Shown piece after piece: positions 60,369 through 64,000 of a stretch of DNA of 64,000 nucleotides. The position numbers were made by a program, and so were the translations under genes. The first letter of the stretch is position 1. Each line of letters opens with the position of its first letter. This DNA comes from Pomphorhynchus laevis (taxonomy: Eukaryota; Acanthocephala; Palaeacanthocephala; Echinorhynchida; Pomphorhynchidae). Below the pieces are notes generated by a model that did no database searches, was not told the origin of the DNA, and saw only the letters and a program-made list of their open reading frames with translations. Where the stretch lies: positions 1 to 64,000 of the forward strand of contig WNNJ02001749.1 of the NCBI GenBank assembly GCA_012934845.2, given 5' to 3'.

Positions 60369-62556
60369 CTACCACAAACATATAGTAATTAAAAATAGGG
60401 TTAATCACTCAATATTTAAATAACAATTTTTTATAAATTAGATTTTGAATTTTAAATCTCGAGGCAACAATTCAAGGATTAACATTTTTTAAATAGTTGA
60501 TAATGATCCGTGATTGATAAAGAATTACTGTAGCTTGACCAAAAATAGAAGCAAAATTTTATTTGATATTTCGCCAACCACTGTTAGCATCTTTAATTTG
60601 TTATTAATAATTTTACTAAAAATATTTTACATAACAAATATTGGCAAAAAGTTTTAATGTTGAAAATGTCATGATATAAAATTTTAATTTTGAAATTTTA
60701 TATTTTTATTGATTGAAGAGAATTAAAAAAGTTATTAAATTAATAATTAGTAAATACAAAATCATTATCATTTTTTAAATTTTAAGATCGCATGTTTGCC
60801 CTTTACTGATAATTTTTTAAATTGAAGATTTCTCATTATATTTTTTAAATTATTGCATACTTTATGTAGGTACTTACTACCGTTCTTCCGCGTCTGGCTT
60901 CAATGATAACAACGTATTTCACGCGGATTTGTCTCACTCTCTTTTGAGATTCATGATTTAAGTTAGCCGATATTCAAGAGACCTGCTCTGGCATTTGCCA
61001 GTGCTTTTGCTAATGATCCTATTTAATGAAGCAGTAGTGCTGATTTAGCGCTCAATGTGAAGTTACAAGAAATCTTTCTGGTACTTCATACACATGACTC
61101 GTGTGCCGTCTGCCATTAGTGCTGCATCCAGTAGTGGGAGGGATCAGGCATTGATGAGTCATTGTGATGACGAAACGGTACTTGCTACCGTTCTTCCGCG
61201 TCTGGCTTCAATGATAACAAAATACTTTAGAGAATAGTGTTACTTTAAAAAGATAAATATTTCAGTATGATATATTAGAATATTTCATATTATAAAAATA
61301 TAAAGTAACGGTAACAACCTGGAAATGTGTGTAAAACTTCAATTTATTTAGATTTACATCTTGCCTTCAGATTTTATTTTATTTATTTCTTTTACAATAA
61401 TTTTTATTTATATAAATTAGAAATAAAAATAAATAATTATCTAAGATTAAAAACGATAAAATTTAAAATTGAAATTTAAAATAAAAGTCAATTTTTATGA
61501 ATTGACTAATAAATAACAGACGATACATTCAAATGAAGAGTAAAGGTCAACAGGAGGAACTGCTATGTAATCAGGTTTCAGCCATATTTATATAAGGCTG
61601 AAATATACTATAATAATAGTATATTATTTATTATCCATCCATAAAAACTTTCTGCTTAAGAGTTAAAATTTATTTTATATAATATTATGTTGATTTATGC
61701 ATTGTAAATTTAATATTTTGATAATATTTTGTGATTTATACTTATCCATTATAAGAAATAGAAAAAATAATCAAGCAGAAAATAATTAAACATTAGCAGA
61801 AAAATAATAATGTCGTATCAAGAATACATAGTTTCAGTATTTCTGACAGAGGTTATATTACCGGGAAAACCAAGTCCACATATCAATAATAACTTGTCAG
61901 TAGAACAAATCAAATCAGATAGCTGAGTCTACGTATTTTATATTATATATAAATATAAATAAAGATAAATAATTATATAAGCTTTTATACAATTTATTTT
62001 TATATCAAGTTAAAATTTGAAATTTAAATTTAAAATAAAAGTCAATTTTTATGAATTGACTAATAAATAACAGACGATGTATAAGAGGTCATCTTTTACA
62101 TCATTTATCCACTTTAAGTGGAAAACAGGCCCGGTTCTAAGTATCTACGGTGACCAAGATGTATGGAAAGGATATTTAAAAATCAGTAAAAAAAATAAAT
62201 GTAAAATTACAGTATATCGCTAAAAGTTAATTGCTAAATTTAATTGTTCACCTGGATCTGTGCGTAAGGAACTTCGAACGTAAACGATTCGTTGTAATAT
62301 GGATTTAGAGTGAATTTCTTGATCGTAGTTTTCTTCTTCTTAATTCGTTTACCATTGATTAACAAAGACAATTTGACATATGGATCTTTATTTGAATAAC
62401 GTTATTATCTGCGCGTTCAAAGTGTAAAATCATCGTACCTGATAATCCACCGACATCCATTTTCTTTAAATTTTTGGCTTCAAGAATTACCACAGTTAAT
62501 TTACCTGCTGTCGGGACATAACGAAGAGAGAAACATATTTCCCCTAGCTGATGTTC
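60174..62556 (-). CDS. Syt1: synaptotagmin-1-like, last three coding exons (C2B domain)
   Basis: Exons 62556-62439, 62385-62252 and 60368-60174 on the minus strand give [18 protein letters not shown] through the stop, an almost complete C2B domain 75-80% identical by eye to vertebrate Syt1. Synaptotagmin is the vesicle calcium sensor for exocytosis; C2B binds Ca2+, PIP2 and SNAREs. Kept: MDVGGLSD (two Ca ligands), [12 protein letters not shown] (polybasic), [21 protein letters not shown] (two Ca ligands), RRPIAQWH. The N-terminal membrane span and C2A exons lie beyond the window. Confidence 0.93.
60878..61222 (+). repeat. 308-bp unit with terminal repeats and degenerate hammerhead
   Basis: TACCGTTCTTCCGCGTCTGG at 60878 recurs at 61186, 308 bp later. 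Before the second copy the + strand reads TTGATGA, GTCAT-TGTG-ATGAC, GAAA, CGGTA-CTTGC-TACCG, TT: hammerhead order with stem II, GAAA and stem III perfect. The first core base is T instead of C, the site would be GTT, and stem I is weak. Related unit at 24495-24760. Confidence 0.55.
61480..61720 (-). mobile_element. PLE-A 3' end fragment in synaptotagmin intron
   Basis: Minus strand: terminal PLE-A codons (WMDNK region, ATCCATCCATAAAAACTT on the + strand), then a reduced 3' island with GTTCCTCCTG, then the TTATTTATTAGTCAATTCAT end. Confidence 0.65.
61910..62110. repeat. repeat junction plus PLE-A terminal scrap
   Basis: TAGCTGAGTCTACGTATTTT matches copies near 650 and 11330, each followed by TTATAT-rich DNA, probably the end of one mobile family. 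62035-62100 repeats the extreme 3' segment of PLE-A on the minus strand. Confidence 0.5.
62252..62385 (-). CDS. Syt1: synaptotagmin C2B exon b
   Basis: Follows an intron of only 53 nt (62386-62438). Encodes [19 protein letters not shown] to EVPYAQIQ with a phase 0 GTGAAC donor. Confidence 0.92.
62439..62556 (-). CDS. Syt1: synaptotagmin C2B exon a
   Basis: Starts after TTTACAG and encodes [19 protein letters not shown] to KKMDVGGLS. The donor splits the next Asp codon (G|AT). Confidence 0.92.
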
Positions 62557-62599
62557 CTGTAAAGTATACTGTCGTATAAAAATAAGACATTTGAGTGTG

Positions 62600-64000
62600 A
62601 ACTTTCAGAACAGTAAATAAAAATTATTTATAGAATGGAACCAAAGAAACGACAATTTATTCGATAAAAAGGTCGAGTTCAATATCATCATCAGCAACTT
62701 TAGCTTCACAGTACGCAAACGTTTTCTATATTAAAGTTTATATTTCAATTATGATACCATCTAATAAATAAAATGATGATATTTAAATTTAAAAAAATAT
62801 TTAATATGAATTTACATGCAGTCAACATTACAAAATAGTATTATATTAATTATATATTATATTAATATTATATCATAGTTAAGTGTTAAATTTATTTATT
62901 TTTACTTTGAATGATTCTACAAAGAATACGATATTATTATAATAATATGAGATCAATAAGTAAGCTATTATAGAAATGTAATAAATTGAATAATATTATA
63001 AAAATAATATTATTTTATAATTAATATGAAATAATATAATTAATATTTATATTAATTATCATTTTATAATATTTTTATATTAATAATATTATTACTTAAT
63101 TTAATATATAAATAATATTTTATTTATATATTTAAATTATTATTCAAATTCTTTAAGCTGCGAATATTTGGGTATAAGTAGTAAATAACATTAGAGTTCA
63201 ATAATAACATGGATAAATAACGTTGAAGTAACTTAGAAGTCTTTAATAATTACAATTTTTGATTGAATTCTTTAATTTTATCCCTTTAATTTTTTAATTT
63301 GTTTCGTTTCTATTTTATGACTTAATACTTTTATAAATTGACTGATATCCAAATCAAGCTGTGCAATCTGTAGTGCCACAGTATATTTATTTTGAAGGTT
63401 GCTGCTATCTGGTTAAAATTTTGAGTCCCAACCGAACTAAGGAACATTATCCGCGATTTATAAATTATAAAGACAGAATTTATATATATTAATATATAAT
63501 ATATAGTAAACATTTTAGATGCAATTCATAAATTGTATAATTGAAAGGCTTTAAATTTGTATATCTATAACTCACTAATATATTTTACAGAGTAAGCTAA
63601 AGAAAAGTGAAATGAAATTGACTATCCGTAATCTATAAATTGCAAATAATGTTCATCTTGTTATATAGAACAAATAGTGGATAAAATTTCAACCAGAGTA
63701 GATAGATTTTAAAAATCATAATCTCCATAACATTTTAAATTTCACAGTCGCAAGTGAGTAACAAGAATCAGCATTTCTAATCTATTGTTGTATATATTCA
63801 TATGCTATTATATCAATAATATTATTAAATTTAATATTTAAATAATATTCAAGACATACATTGTACATCAGCTTTCGTAGCAACAACTAATTAAAATAAC
63901 TTTAAGTTATTGATAAATTAATTGATAAAATAAGTATCTAGTGATGTAATTTTGATTATTTTGTTTTCAAATTAATCGTCTAATAAATGCTTTGCATAAC
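62600..64000. other. AT-rich synaptotagmin intron, nothing assigned
   Basis: No C2A exon recognised. A short open minus-strand stretch at 62655-62720 (AYCEAKVADDDIELDLFIE then a stop) after an AG is unexplained; the rest is A/T-rich simple sequence. Confidence 0.4.

Noticed and set aside
63331-63513. 60-codon minus-strand frame in the synaptotagmin region as a C2A exon
   Set aside because: Hydrophobic AT-rich reading with no C2 motifs.
1-64000. Assigning the organism to a phylum
   Set aside because: AT-richness, PLEs, CR1-like LINEs and hammerhead satellites occur in several invertebrate phyla; GGT and Syt1 alone do not discriminate by eye.

Overview
The window is AT-rich invertebrate (metazoan) nuclear DNA. 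Two conserved animal genes with GT-AG introns frame it: a gamma-glutamyltranspeptidase (GGT) on the + strand (exons 416-21836, 5' end outside the window) and a synaptotagmin-1-like gene on the - strand (last three coding exons, 62556-60174). No phylum can be fixed from the sequence. The repeats are Penelope-like elements (PLEs), non-LTR LINEs, one decayed Ty3/gypsy element, and several families of about 300-360 bp satellite or retrozyme-like units carrying hammerhead ribozyme sequences.

Layout. 1-21.8 kb: GGT with eight visible coding exons. Its introns hold PLE copies (0.8-6.3 kb), dispersed repeats, an (AT)n tract, a five-copy 357-bp array (14.4-16.2 kb) and an abutting four-copy ~351-bp array (16.2-17.6 kb). 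21.8-30.1 kb: intergenic DNA with fold-back elements, PLE 3' ends and an orphan intronless ORF (27027-28184). 30.1-43 kb: nested and mosaic antisense copies of one LINE family (LINE-A). 43-50.5 kb: PLE scrap, a broken gypsy element, and a CR1-like LINE (LINE-B) sitting in an LTR-like repeat. 51.4-52.4 kb: PLE scrap plus two hammerhead-like modules. 52.8-58.7 kb: two LINE-A copies head to head. 60.2-62.6 kb: synaptotagmin exons, with a ribozyme-like unit and a PLE 3' end in an intron.

Most interesting signal. The ~351-bp array carries canonical type I hammerheads on the minus strand: CTGATGA, stem II, GAAA, stem III, GTC and a matching stem I. Three other loci (the 357-bp array, 51459-51540, 52314-52387) carry the same three hammerhead boxes, with each helix pairing correctly, but in a different strand order: GAAA strand, then CTGANGA strand, then GTC strand. 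That order is not a circular permutation of type I/II/III. All three helices cross, and the CTGANGA strand lies in the apical loop of an extended stem III, so activity would most naturally need a dimer or neighbouring repeat unit. The 3' ends of the main PLE family show a related set of crossing helices. These are readings by eye; no folding, covariation or database search was run.
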